Assembly: GCA_964344055.1 (NCBI GenBank)
Contig: CAYFLT010000020.1
Coordinates: 1 to 56,375, forward strand
Length of the DNA stretch: 56,375 nt
Reading direction: 5' to 3'
Source: OFTM10 sp964344055
Lineage (GTDB): Bacteria; Actinomycetota; Acidimicrobiia; Acidimicrobiales; Aldehydirespiratoraceae
Every line of letters starts with the position of its first letter. The first letter of the stretch is position 1. The notes beneath the pieces are model-generated. The model was not told the DNA's origin. It saw nothing but the letters and a program-made list of their open reading frames with translations, and ran no database searches. Both the position numbers and the translations under genes were made by a program. Of this stretch, positions 7,566 to 16,906 are shown piece after piece.

Positions 7566-10286
7566 TCACTCCGTGGCGGCAGCCTTCTTGGTGGCCTTCT
7601 TCTTGGCCGCCTTCTTCTTGGCCGCCTTCTTCTTGGTGGCCTTCTTCTTGGCCGCCTTCTTCTTTGCCTTCTTCGCCGGACCCTTCGCCCGGCGATCGGC
7701 GAGCAGCTCGGCCGCCCGCTCGACGGTGAGCTCCTCGACGGTGTCGCCCTTGCGCAACGAGGCGTTGTACTCGCCGTCGGTGACGTATGGGCCGAAGCGG
7801 CCGTCCTTGACGATCATCGGCTTTCCGGTCTCGGGATCCTCGCCCATCTCCCTCAGGGGAGGCTTCGGCGCGGCCTGCCCCCGCCGCCGTTTGGGCTGGG
7901 CCAGGATCGCCAAGCACTGCTCGAGCGTGATCGTCAGCAGCTGCTCTTCGTTCTCGAGGCTGCGGCTGTCGGATCCCTTCTTCAGGTAGGGCCCGTACCG
8001 ACCGTTCTGGACCGTGATCACTTCACCGTCCGCCGGGTCGGCCCCGACAGTGCGGGGAAGCGACAACAGCTCGAGCGCGTCCTCGAGTGTGACCCGCTCG
8101 AGGGTCATGGTCTGGAACAGGGACGCAGTGGGTGGCTTCTCGCCCCGCTCCTCCCACTCGTCGAAGGTGCCGACCTGCACATACGGGCCGAACCGGCCGG
8201 CCTTGGCGTAGATCTCCATCTGGTGCTCGGGGTGGATCCCGATGATCCGGCCTTCCTTCGGGATGGCGAGGTACTCGAGCGCCTTCTCCAACGTCAGTTC
8301 GTCTGGCGGGATGTCGTCGGGGATGGACGCGGTCTCGTTGTCCGCGGTCTCCTCGCTGGCACCCTTCTGGACGTATGGGCCGTAACGGCCGACCCGGGCC
8401 ACGACCGGCTGACCGTCGTCGGTCATCCCCAACGGGATGGTGTTGACGGCCCGGGCGTCGATGTCGGGCAGGCGGGTCGAGACCTTCTCCTTCAAGCCCG
8501 GCTCTCCGCCCTCGCCCTCGCCGAAGTAGAAGCGACTCAGCCAGGGAACGGACTCTTCGCTGCCCTTCGCGATCTTGTCGAGGTCGTCCTCCATCTTGGC
8601 GGTGAACGCATAGTCGATCAGGTTCGGGAAGTGGCTCTCCAGAACATTCACCACCGAGAAGGCCGTGAAGGAGGGCACCAGGGCCGACCCCTTCTTCCAC
8701 ACGTAGCCACGGTCCTGGATGGTGCCGATGATCGACGCGTAGGTGGACGGGCGCCCCACCTCGAGCTCTTCGAGACGCTTCACGAGGGATGCCTCGGTGA
8801 ATCGCGCCGGAGGTTGGGTGGTGTGACCCTCGAACTCGAGCGGTCCGGTGGCCCGAGCCTCATCGCCCTCGCTCAGCGGCGGGAGACGGCGCTCGTCGTC
8901 GGCCTCGTCGGCCTGAGCCCCCGCATCACGATCCTCCTCGTAGACCTCGCGGAAGCCCCGATGGGTGATGACCGTACCGGTGGCGTTGAATTCGACATCG
9001 GTGCCCTTCGCCGAGTCGGCCCCGAGGCGAAGCTGCACCGTCTCTCCGGTGCAATCGGTCATCTGGGAGGCGACCGCCCGCTTCCAGATGAGCTCGTAGG
9101 CGCGGGCCTCCGACTGGGGGACCTCCTTGGCCACGTCGGCGGGGAGCCGGAAGGTGTCGCCCGCCGGCCGGATGGCCTCGTGGGCCTCCTGCGCGTTCTT
9201 CGACTTGGTGGCGTAGTGACGGGGCGCGTCCGGGAGGAACTGGTTGCCGTAGCGCTCCGCGATCATCGATCGGGCGGCAGAGAGGGCGGTGTCCGACAGG
9301 GTCGTGCTGTCGGTTCGCATGTACGTGATGTAGCCCTTTTCGTACAGACCCTGGGCGGCCCTCATGGCCATCTGGGCGCTCATCCCGAGCTTGCGGCCCG
9401 CCTCCTGTTGGTAGGTGGAGGTGATGAAGGGCGCCGCGGGTCGACGCCGGTACGGCTTCGACTCCCGGGAACGGACCTCGTAGGGCACGCCCTCGAGGTC
9501 ACCGGCCAGCTCGGTGGCGGCCGCCTCGTCGAGAACTGTGACGTCGTCGCGCGTGAGCTGACCGTCGTCACCGAAGTCGCGGCCGCTGGCCAGCCGCACA
9601 CCGTCGATCTGGGCCAGAGCGGCAGAGAACTCGCGGGTGTCGCCCTGGGCCGCGGCGAAGGTTCCCTTGATGTCCCAGTAGTCGGCCGCCACGAACGCCA
9701 TCCGCTCCCGCTCACGCTGGACGACCAGGCGGGTGCCGACGCTCTGGACCCGCCCGGCGGAGAGCTGAGGCATGACCTTCTTCCAGAGGACCGGGGAGAC
9801 TTCGTAGCCGTAGAGCCGGTCGAGGATGCGGCGGGCTTCCTGAGCGTCGACCATCCGACGATCGAGCTCGCGGGGAGAGTCGACCGCGGCCTGGATTGCG
9901 TCCTTGGTGATCTCGTGGAACACCATCCGCTTCACCGGCACGGTGGGGTTCAGGACCTCGATCAGGTGCCACGCGATCGCCTCACCCTCGCGATCCTCAT
10001 CGGTGGCGAGATAGAGCTCGTCGGCGTCCTTCACCAGCTGCTTCAGCAACCGGATGTGGTCCTTCTTGTCGGCGTTCTCGACATAGAGCGGCTTGAAGCC
10101 GTTGTCCACGTCGATGCCGGTGCGGGCCCAGGATTCGCCCTTGTAGGCCTTCGGCACGTCGGCGGCGTTGCGCGGGAGGTCGCGGATGTGGCCGATCGAC
10201 GACTCCACGGTGAACCCGGGGCCGAGGTATTCGGCGATCTTCTTCGCCTTCGCGGGCGACTCTACGATGACGAGGGCGTTGGCCAC
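7566..10286 (-). CDS. topA: DNA topoisomerase I
   Basis: A 906-residue type IA topoisomerase that relaxes negative supercoils. The N-terminal Toprim domain opens with ALVIVESPAKAKKI (residues 3-16), followed by an acidic DEDREGEA motif (about 97-104). The active-site tyrosine lies in YMRTDST (about 320). As in other actinobacterial TopA enzymes there are no C-terminal zinc fingers: repeated RYGPY/RFGPYV topoisomerase C-terminal domains run from about 600, and the protein ends in a lysine-rich KKAAKKKA tail of about 40 residues that binds DNA nonspecifically. topA next to tmk/holB is the standard actinobacterial arrangement. Cytoplasmic, nucleoid-associated. Confidence 0.97.
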   Translation of the reverse strand: MANALVIVESPAKAKKIAEYLGPGFTVESSIGHIRDLPRNAADVPKAYKGESWARTGIDVDNGFKPLYVENADKKDHIRLLKQLVKDADELYLATDEDREGEAIAWHLIEVLNPTVPVKRMVFHEITKDAIQAAVDSPRELDRRMVDAQEARRILDRLYGYEVSPVLWKKVMPQLSAGRVQSVGTRLVVQRERERMAFVAADYWDIKGTFAAAQGDTREFSAALAQIDGVRLASGRDFGDDGQLTRDDVTVLDEAAATELAGDLEGVPYEVRSRESKPYRRRPAAPFITSTYQQEAGRKLGMSAQMAMRAAQGLYEKGYITYMRTDSTTLSDTALSAARSMIAERYGNQFLPDAPRHYATKSKNAQEAHEAIRPAGDTFRLPADVAKEVPQSEARAYELIWKRAVASQMTDCTGETVQLRLGADSAKGTDVEFNATGTVITHRGFREVYEEDRDAGAQADEADDERRLPPLSEGDEARATGPLEFEGHTTQPPARFTEASLVKRLEELEVGRPSTYASIIGTIQDRGYVWKKGSALVPSFTAFSVVNVLESHFPNLIDYAFTAKMEDDLDKIAKGSEESVPWLSRFYFGEGEGGEPGLKEKVSTRLPDIDARAVNTIPLGMTDDGQPVVARVGRYGPYVQKGASEETADNETASIPDDIPPDELTLEKALEYLAIPKEGRIIGIHPEHQMEIYAKAGRFGPYVQVGTFDEWEERGEKPPTASLFQTMTLERVTLEDALELLSLPRTVGADPADGEVITVQNGRYGPYLKKGSDSRSLENEEQLLTITLEQCLAILAQPKRRRGQAAPKPPLREMGEDPETGKPMIVKDGRFGPYVTDGEYNASLRKGDTVEELTVERAAELLADRRAKGPAKKAKKKAAKKKATKKKAAKKKAAKKKATKKAAATE

Positions 10287-10374
10287 GGCTGACGAACCAA
10301 TCCGATCTGTGGGGGCCTTGTCAAGGGGGCGGGTGAAGGGGACGACCTTCAGGTCGGCCGCAGAGGGGCCGGGA

Positions 10375-11733
10375 TCAAGAGCTACCGGCTGGTTCGTCGA
10401 TCTCCACCTCGATCACCTCATTGGCCCGAGAGAGCACGGCCATGCCGATGATCGCCGCAATGGCCGACGCCGCCAGGATGCCCATCTTGGCCTCGTCGGT
10501 GACCACCGGATCGTCGAATGCGAGGCCGGTGATGAAGAGCGAGACCGTGAAGCCGATACCGGCGATGGCCGCGAGCCCGATGACGTGGGTCCACGACGCG
10601 CCCCGCGGCAAACGAGAGAGTCCGGTGCGGACCGCGATCCACGTGGCCACCGAAACTCCCAGCAGCTTGCCGAGCACCAAACCGGCTACGACACCGATGG
10701 TGACATCGCTCGACAGGGCGTCGGAGATGGTGTCGCCGGAGATCTCGATGCCCGCGTTGGCGAGGGCGAACACGGGGATGATGAGGAAGCTGCTGAACGG
10801 GTGCAGGACGTCCTCGAGCCGCTCCGCCACCGAAACCTGCTCCTTCAGTTCGAAGTTGGCTCGACGGACGACGGTGGCGCTGGCCTGGCCGGAGAGGGCG
10901 GCACCGATGTGGACGTCGTCCTCGGGTGCCTCCTCCTTCAGCGGCTTGGCCGGGCAGATGAGCCCCAGCACGACGCCGGCGATGGTGGCGTGGATGCCGG
11001 ACTCGAACACAGCCAGCCAGAGGAACCCACCGACCAGAACGTAGGCAGGGATGTACCAGACCTTGACCATCCGCATGATCACCACGACCAGGGTGATCGC
11101 CACCGCAGTGAGGAGCCACCCGGTGGAGAGGTCGTCGGTGTAGAAGATCGCGATCACCGCGATGGCGCCGATGTCGTCGACGATCGCGAGTGTGAGGAGG
11201 AACACCTTCATCGCGCCCGGCACCCGATTGCCCAACAGCGACACCACACCCACCGCGAAGGCGATGTCGGTGGCCATTGGGATGCCCCACCCGTCCACCC
11301 CTGCGCCGCTGGCGTTGAACACCACGTAGAACAGTGCCGGCACCACCATGCCGCCGATCGCCGCCACCGCTGGGAGGGCTGCGGCGCGGGGGTCGCGCAG
11401 TTCGCCCGACACCAGCTCTCGCTTGATCTCCAAACCGACCACGAAGAAGAAGATGGCCATCAGTGCGTCGTTGATCCACGCCTCCACCGGCTCGTCGAGG
11501 TGCAGCAGATCACCGACCTCGATCTTGATGTGGGTGTGGAGCACTTCGTAGTAGGACTCGTTCCACGGCGAGTTGGCCCAGACCAGGGCCACGATCGTGG
11601 CCACGATGAGCAGCAGGCCGCCGGCCGCCTCGATGCGCAGGAAGTTGCGGACCGGCCGGCCGACGCGCCGGGCGAGGCGACGGTCGCCGCCCAACCAGGT
11701 GAGCGGGGAGGGTTCGAGGTGATCGTGTGCCAT
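10375..11733 (-). CDS. nhaA: Na+/H+ antiporter NhaA
   Basis: A 452-residue inner-membrane Na+/H+ antiporter, somewhat longer than E. coli NhaA because of extra soluble segments. The ion-binding aspartates are visible as the pair in LAIVDDIGAIAV (Asp186-Asp187), with an upstream Asp in MATDIAFAVG (Asp156). About twelve hydrophobic segments are present, with a hydrophilic insertion around residues 270-310. An upstream TAGCGT (forward 11745-11750) lies 11 nt from the ATG. It exports Na+ against proton influx at alkaline pH in known relatives. It stands apart from the flanking operons. Confidence 0.95.
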   Translation of the reverse strand: MAHDHLEPSPLTWLGGDRRLARRVGRPVRNFLRIEAAGGLLLIVATIVALVWANSPWNESYYEVLHTHIKIEVGDLLHLDEPVEAWINDALMAIFFFVVGLEIKRELVSGELRDPRAAALPAVAAIGGMVVPALFYVVFNASGAGVDGWGIPMATDIAFAVGVVSLLGNRVPGAMKVFLLTLAIVDDIGAIAVIAIFYTDDLSTGWLLTAVAITLVVVIMRMVKVWYIPAYVLVGGFLWLAVFESGIHATIAGVVLGLICPAKPLKEEAPEDDVHIGAALSGQASATVVRRANFELKEQVSVAERLEDVLHPFSSFLIIPVFALANAGIEISGDTISDALSSDVTIGVVAGLVLGKLLGVSVATWIAVRTGLSRLPRGASWTHVIGLAAIAGIGFTVSLFITGLAFDDPVVTDEAKMGILAASAIAAIIGMAVLSRANEVIEVEIDEPAGSS

Positions 11734-11756
11734 TGCGGGGAGAAACGCTAGCGGCG

Positions 11757-12227
11757 TCAGTCCCGACGCCGACGTTTCGACGAGTAGACCACGAGCTTGA
11801 CGTCGGTGCCCTCATCGGTCGACGAGATCTCCGACTCGTCCGCGAGCATCTGCATCAGGTGCACACCGAGGCCGGATTCGTGCTCGAGCCGCTCGGGCGA
11901 CTCGGGCGCGGGAAGCTCCGGCACCGACTCCGGATCGAAGCCGATCCCCTCGTCGTGCACGACCACTGAGATCTCGTCGTCGGCGAGGTTGCACTGGATC
12001 CGGATCCGGTCGAGGGAGCCGGAAAGACCGTGCGCCTCGATGGCGTTGGTGGTCGCCTCCGAGACGGCCACCCGGAGGTCTTCGATGCGATCGCTGTCCA
12101 TGTCGGGCTCGATCTCGGCCGCCGCGGCCACCACCACCCGAACCAGCGAAACGAACTCGGTTCGGGCCGGAATCTCGAGGACCAGCTGGCCCGGACGAAA
12201 GTCGTCAGCCTGGACGTCGCCGGTCAT
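11757..12227 (-). CDS. RsbW-like anti-sigma factor / serine kinase (GHKL ATPase)
   Basis: A 156-residue GHKL-fold protein. The N-box shows as LRVAVSEATTNAIEAHG (about 48-64), the G1 box as VVVHDEGIGFDP and the G2 box as SGLGVHLMQMLADE. This is the layout of RsbW/SpoIIAB-type switch kinases that bind a sigma factor and phosphorylate a STAS antagonist. Its ATG overlaps the stop of the STAS gene (TGACATGA region, 4-nt overlap), so the two are translationally coupled and probably partners. No sigma gene is adjacent, so the target may be the sigma factor at 22.4-23.4 kb or another gene; this is not resolved. Confidence 0.85.
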   Translation of the reverse strand: MTGDVQADDFRPGQLVLEIPARTEFVSLVRVVVAAAAEIEPDMDSDRIEDLRVAVSEATTNAIEAHGLSGSLDRIRIQCNLADDEISVVVHDEGIGFDPESVPELPAPESPERLEHESGLGVHLMQMLADESEISSTDEGTDVKLVVYSSKRRRRD

Positions 12228-12565
12228 GTCGTGACCCGCAGGGCACTGGCGAGATCGGTGTGCAAGGTGAACACCCGGTCGAGGTCACACAGCTCGAACA
12301 CGCGGCGGGTACGGGGTTCGGGCACGACCATCCGGAGATCACCGTCGAGAAGCCGTACCCGCTTCAGGGCGCCGATCACCACGCCGAGGCCGAACGAGTC
12401 GATGAAGTCCACACCGGTGAGGTCCATGACCAGCCGGTGGTGACCGTCGCGCACCGCGGTCATCACGTGGTCGCGCAGCTCCGGCGCTCCGACGACATCG
12501 AGCTCACCGGCCACGCGGAGCACGGTCCACTCCCCCTCGGTGTGCGTGTGGACGACGATCTGCAC
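12224..12565 (-). CDS. STAS-domain anti-sigma factor antagonist
   Basis: A small STAS protein (about 113 residues from GTG 12565). The conserved phosphorylation-site context is DFIDSFGLGVVIGAL, where the Ser after Asp is the residue phosphorylated by RsbW-type kinases. Unphosphorylated STAS proteins sequester the kinase and release the sigma factor. GTG 12565 is preferred over an in-frame ATG 27 nt upstream, because TACGGT (minus strand, 12572-12577) sits 6 nt before the GTG, as in other leaderless genes here. It is divergent from the helicase gene and overlaps the downstream GHKL kinase gene. Confidence 0.85.
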   Translation of the reverse strand: MQIVVHTHTEGEWTVLRVAGELDVVGAPELRDHVMTAVRDGHHRLVMDLTGVDFIDSFGLGVVIGALKRVRLLDGDLRMVVPEPRTRRVFELCDLDRVFTLHTDLASALRVTT

Positions 12566-12571
12566 ACGATG

Positions 12572-12577
12572 ACCGTA
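12572..12577 (-). promoter_or_regulatory. -10 hexamer TACGGT for the STAS/anti-sigma pair
   Basis: TACGGT lies 6 nt before GTG 12565 and decides that start. Confidence 0.45.
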
Positions 12578-12615
12578 TCGGACCACATCCATGTGATTCG
12601 GTCACACCCCTGTCG

Positions 12616-12621
12616 TACGAT
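12616..12621 (+). promoter_or_regulatory. -10 hexamer TACGAT for the helicase
   Basis: TACGAT lies 6 nt before ATG 12628, giving a predicted leaderless mRNA. Confidence 0.5.
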
Positions 12622-12627
12622 CGCGGC

Positions 12628-14943
12628 ATGGCGCTTGCATCCGCCTCGCCTCTCCCCGATCCCTCCGTCCATCCGCCCGCGTTCGACGAGCTCCTGCTCG
12701 ACCTCGCGGAAGACGGCCGGCTGGTCCACGTCGAGCATCTCCCCGCTCGCCCCGAGACCCTGGGCACCACTCGTCGACCCCTCTCGGCCTCCGTACTCGA
12801 GCGGCTGCCCGAACCGGACTTGTGGAGCCACCAGGCCGAGGCGATCGACCTGGCGATGGCCGGACAGAACGTCGTCGTGGCCACCGGCACCGCATCGGGG
12901 AAGTCGCGGTGTTTCCAGCTCCCCATCGCTGAGGCGGTTCTCGATCCGGTCAAACCCGGCACGGCGCTTGTCGTGTACCCCACCAAGGCACTGGCCCACG
13001 ATCAGCTTCGAGCCCTCACCGCATTCGAGTTCCCCAAGCTGTCGGCCGGGGCGTACGACGGTGATGCCTCCAGCGAGGAGAAGGCGTGGATCCGGGAGAA
13101 CGCCAACGTCGTCCTGACCAATCCCGAGATGCTCCACGGCGGTCTGCTCCCGCGGCACCAGAAGTGGGACGCCCTTCTCATGCGGCTCCGATATGTGGTG
13201 ATCGACGAGCTCCACGTGTTCCGCGGCGTCTTCGGCACCCACGTCGCCCACATCCTCCGCCGGCTGCGACGGGTGTGCCGCCACTACGGCGCCGACCCGA
13301 CCTTCGTCTTCTCCTCGGCCACCATCGGCCACCCTCAGCGGCTCGCCGAGGCACTGTGTGGCGCGCCGGTCACGCCGGTGCTCGGCGACGGATCCCCGCA
13401 GGGTCCGCGTCGCTTCGCCTTCCTCGACCCGCCGGTCGTCGACGAGGCCAGTGGGGCACGCTCGTCATCGAATTCGGAGGCCGCGTCGGTCACCGCCGCG
13501 CTGGTGGCATCCGGTCATCGCACCATCACCTTCTGCCGTAGTCGCAAGGGCACCGAACTCGTGGCCGCCGACGTCCAACGACGGCTGCCTGCGGACCTCG
13601 GCGACCGCGTGGTGCCCTACCGCGCCGGCTACCTCGCCGAGGAACGTCGCCAGATCGAGGACCAGCTGGCCGACGGATCGGTGCGAAGCGTCGTCGCCAC
13701 GTCCGCACTCGAGCTCGGTGTCGACGTCGGTGGGCTGGACGCGTGTGTCCTCAACGGCTTCCCCGGCACGATCGCCTCGATGTGGCAGCAGGCCGGGAGG
13801 GCGGGTCGCAGCACCGACCCGTCGGTCAGCGTGCTCGTCGCCGGCGACGACCAGCTCGACCGCTACCTCATGAACCATCCACAGGAGGTCTTCTCCCGCG
13901 AACCGGAACCGTCGGTGGTCAACACCGCCAACCCGTTCATCCTCCATCCTCACCTCGCGTGTGCGGCCTACGAACTGCCCCTCTCCTACGACGATCTCCG
14001 GTGGTGGGGCCCCGAGGAACTCCACGACGGTGTTCGGAACCTGGTCCGCGACGACCAGCTCCGCCTTCGTCGCCGCTACCGCAACGGGCGGGAAGAGCCG
14101 TTCGCCCACTGGCGCGGGACCGGCTATCCCTCCCGCGAAGTGAGCCTCCGTTCGAGCTCCGCCGGTGAGGTGAGGATCCTCCATCACCTCACCGAGCGGG
14201 TGATCGGCACCGTCGACCACTCCCGCGCGGCCACGGCGGTCCACGAAGGCGCGATCTATCTCCATCGCGGACAGGCCTTCGAGGTCCTGTCCCTCGATCT
14301 CGACGACCACCAGGCCCGGGTCGTCGAGTGCGACAGTTCCGAGTACACCCAGGCCCGCTCCGACACCGACATCCGAGTGCTCGGCTCCGATCAGTCCCGA
14401 CGCATCGCTCGAGCCACATTGCATCTCGGCTCGGTCGAGGTCACCTCCCGGGTGTGGGGCTACCAACGCAAGTGCGCGAGAACACGCCGGATCCTGTCCA
14501 ACGAGTCACTCGATCTGCCGGAGCAGCGGCTCACCTCCCGCGCGTTCTGGTACGTGGTGGACCCCGACCTGATCGAGCAACTGGCCGACGAGGGCAACGA
14601 TCCGGCCGGAACCTTGCATGCCGCCGAACACGCCATGATCGGCCTCCTGCCCCTGTTCACCATCTGCGATCGTTGGGACGTCGGCGGCGTGTCCACCGCT
14701 GCCCACGCCGACACGGGCGGCGCCACGATCTTCGTCTACGACGCCTCGCCGGGCGGTGCCGGGATCGCGGAGCTCGGATGGGAGGCCGGCGAACACCACC
14801 TCGAGGCCACCGCGGACGTGATCGAGCGTTGCGGATGCGCCTCCGGCTGCCCGTCGTGTGTGCAGTCTCCGAAGTGCGGCAACGGCAACGAACCGCTGGA
14901 CAAGGCGGGCGGGCAACGGGTGATTCGCTCGATCCTGGGCTGA
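12628..14943 (+). CDS. DEAD/DEAH-box helicase with DUF1998 (helicase/secretion-neighbourhood family)
   Basis: A 771-residue superfamily 2 helicase. The Q-motif region has WSHQAEAIDLA, Walker A is ATGTASGKS (85-93), Walker B is a variant DELH (193-196), and motif III is SSAT. A helicase C domain holds the motif VI-like QQAGRAGRS. At the C-terminus a DUF1998 module ends in a four-cysteine cluster C-x-C-x3-C-x2-C (CGCASGCPSC, about 740-750), as in MrfA/YprA and Hrq1-type enzymes. B. subtilis MrfA takes part in mitomycin-C lesion repair. This exact subtype sits beside Tad genes in many Actinobacteria (M. tuberculosis Rv3649). Here an HD-GYP gene separates it from the Tad operon. Cytoplasmic; direct role inferred as DNA repair. 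Confidence 0.9.
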   Translation: MALASASPLPDPSVHPPAFDELLLDLAEDGRLVHVEHLPARPETLGTTRRPLSASVLERLPEPDLWSHQAEAIDLAMAGQNVVVATGTASGKSRCFQLPIAEAVLDPVKPGTALVVYPTKALAHDQLRALTAFEFPKLSAGAYDGDASSEEKAWIRENANVVLTNPEMLHGGLLPRHQKWDALLMRLRYVVIDELHVFRGVFGTHVAHILRRLRRVCRHYGADPTFVFSSATIGHPQRLAEALCGAPVTPVLGDGSPQGPRRFAFLDPPVVDEASGARSSSNSEAASVTAALVASGHRTITFCRSRKGTELVAADVQRRLPADLGDRVVPYRAGYLAEERRQIEDQLADGSVRSVVATSALELGVDVGGLDACVLNGFPGTIASMWQQAGRAGRSTDPSVSVLVAGDDQLDRYLMNHPQEVFSREPEPSVVNTANPFILHPHLACAAYELPLSYDDLRWWGPEELHDGVRNLVRDDQLRLRRRYRNGREEPFAHWRGTGYPSREVSLRSSSAGEVRILHHLTERVIGTVDHSRAATAVHEGAIYLHRGQAFEVLSLDLDDHQARVVECDSSEYTQARSDTDIRVLGSDQSRRIARATLHLGSVEVTSRVWGYQRKCARTRRILSNESLDLPEQRLTSRAFWYVVDPDLIEQLADEGNDPAGTLHAAEHAMIGLLPLFTICDRWDVGGVSTAAHADTGGATIFVYDASPGGAGIAELGWEAGEHHLEATADVIERCGCASGCPSCVQSPKCGNGNEPLDKAGGQRVIRSILG

Positions 14944-14966
14944 TCTCGCCTGTGTTACGGGCGAAA

Positions 14967-15011
14967 TAGTCCATTTGGCCTATCCACGCACTGACGCCCG
15001 TCACCGACGGG
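14967..15011 (+). promoter_or_regulatory. imperfect dyad and hairpin upstream of the HD-GYP gene
   Basis: TAGTCC-ATTT-GGCCTA (14967-14982) is a 10-of-12 match palindrome. A second element, CCCGTC-ACC-GACGGG (14997-15011), is a perfect 6-bp hairpin ending 7 nt before the ATG at 15019, so it could mask the ribosome site. A related AGTCC-TT-CGGC stretch occurs at 42468-42477 before the GGDEF-EAL gene. The functional reading is a guess. Confidence 0.35.
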
Positions 15012-15018
15012 ATGAGTG

Positions 15019-16906
15019 ATGGAGGACACGACCGTCGAATCCACCGCGGATGCGGGCGAGGGGACGGATTCTCCGCGCTGGGAATCCCGTCCCTGGTTGG
15101 CCCGCGGCCTTCGTGTCGCCCTCACGCTCGTTCCCCTGATCATCGTCTCCCTCGGGGCCTGGCAGATCCATCTCGCCCTCGGTCCGTCCACCACGGTTCT
15201 CGGGGGAGTCATCCGATGGATCGCCCTGTCGGCCGGGTGCACCATCGCCATCCTCCTGCTGGATCGGCTCGCGAAGCGGTTGCTGCCTCTGGCTGTGCTG
15301 CTCCACCTCTCGATCGTCTTCCCCGACGACGTGCCGTCCCGGTTCCGGGTCGCCATGCGGTACGGCTCAACGCGTCAGCTGGCCCGCGACGTCGAGGAAG
15401 GCACCCTCGACGACTCCACTCCTCAAGAGGCGGCCGAGAAGCTGCTCGGGCTCGTCGCCCAGCTCAGCAACCACGACCGGCTCACCCGCGGCCACACCGA
15501 GCGGGTGCGGGCATACGCCGACCTCGTGGCCCAGGAGATGGGGTTCAGCGCCGAAGAACGCCATCGGCTCCATTGGGCCGGACTCATTCACGACATCGGC
15601 AAGCTCTCGATCCCGTCAGCGATCCTCAACAAGCGCACCCCTCTGACCGAACGCGAGTGGGCCCAGATCAGGCTTCACCCGAACGAGGGTTGGGCTCTGG
15701 TCGAGCCCCTCCGCCCCTGGCTCGGCGAGTGGGCCCGGTCCACCCGCGATCATCACGAACGATGGGACGGCACGGGCTACCCGCGGGGCATCTCCGGCCA
15801 CGAGATCTCACGCGGCGGGCGGATCATCGCGGTGGTCGATGCCTTCGACGTGATGACATCGCGTCGGTCCTACAAGGAGTCGTTGAGCTTCGACGAGGCC
15901 CGGGCCGAGCTGGCGGACTGTTCGGCAACCCAATTCGACCCCGACGTGGTGCGTGCCTTCCTCGCCCTTTCGCTCACGACCCGGCGCCGCCGCTGGAGCA
16001 TCCTGAACTGGATCGCCAACTCGCCGTTCATCAACTCGGTCACGGCATCGGGAACGCTTCCGACCGTGGCCAGCAGTGTGGCGGCCACCGCGGTGGCCGC
16101 CGGCACCGTCTTGACGCCNNNNNNNNNNACTCGCCGACATCGAGCCGGCCGAGGAAGTGGCGGCAGCTCGGGTGGTGGTCGAGACCACCACGACCACCGA
16201 GGCACCGTCGACGACCATCGTGGTGACCACGACTGCGCCACCCACGACGTCGACCACGACGACGACCACCACCACCGCCGCTCCCACCACGACGACGGTC
16301 GCGCCCACCACGACGACCGCTCCCCCGACCACGACCACCGCTCCCACCACGACGGCCCCGCCGACCACGACCGCCCCGCCCGAGAACACGTTCGGCTCGG
16401 GCTACCTCGGCGGCGGTTCCGGCGACGTCTTGAACCTCATCCCGAGCGTGGATGGCGGTTCCACGCTCAACATCGACGGCGACGGTAACCCCGGGCTCAC
16501 GATTCCCCGGTCGTCGGGTGGACTGATCGAAATCGACAGTCCAAGCCTGCGGGCCTGGTCGGAGCCGATCGTCGAGGACACCATCCTCCGAGGACACGCC
16601 ACCCTCGTTCTGCATGCTGCCGTCGCGAACTACGCGGACGGCTTCGGAGTGGTGCTGGTCGGGCTCATCGAGTGCGTGAACCCGTCGTCGGGATGCACCA
16701 CGATCGCCAGCGGCCAGACCGGTTTCGCCCAGGTCGGATTCGGCAGCGGGTTCGGCCAGGTCGAGGTGTACCTCGGACAGATCGATCACACCGTTGCGGC
16801 CGGGAAGCACCTCCTGGTGACAGTAGCCGTACCCGACACGTCGACCCACGACCTCTGGATCGAGTTCGGCTCGTCGTCTCATCCGTCCGAGCTCCGTATC
16901 TCCTGA
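15019..16906 (+). CDS. membrane HD-GYP phosphodiesterase with predicted extracellular C-terminal domain (split by gap)
   Basis: Order of parts: a short N-terminal tail, two hydrophobic segments (about 30-105), an HD-GYP domain with HDIGK at about 191-195 and HHERWDGTGYPRG at about 245-257, and a hydrophobic Ala/Val stretch. Then comes the gap at 16119-16128, a Thr/Pro-rich linker (about 60 residues from 16190), and a roughly 170-residue beta-type domain ending at 16906. HD-GYP enzymes degrade cyclic di-GMP; the HD and GYP residues are intact. The reading frame differs by one across the ten Ns, so the true gap is not 10 nt. Joining the halves is my inference, based on continuous strand, the hydrophobic stretch just before the gap and the linker just after it. 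ATG 15019 is directly preceded by an in-frame GTG. The gene lies between the helicase and the Tad operon, suggesting control of piliation. Confidence 0.75.

Noticed and set aside
7580..7680. Repeated ttcttcttgg(c/t) units
   Set aside because: They encode the lysine-rich tail of topoisomerase I, normal for Actinobacteria.
7533..10292. 919-codon plus-strand open frame opposite topA
   Set aside because: Antisense frame of a GC-rich gene; the topA strand has all type IA topoisomerase motifs.
16190..16385. Possible tandem repeat or CRISPR-like array (repeated acc/acg triplets)
   Set aside because: It is low-complexity coding DNA for a Thr/Pro stalk, with no spacer structure.
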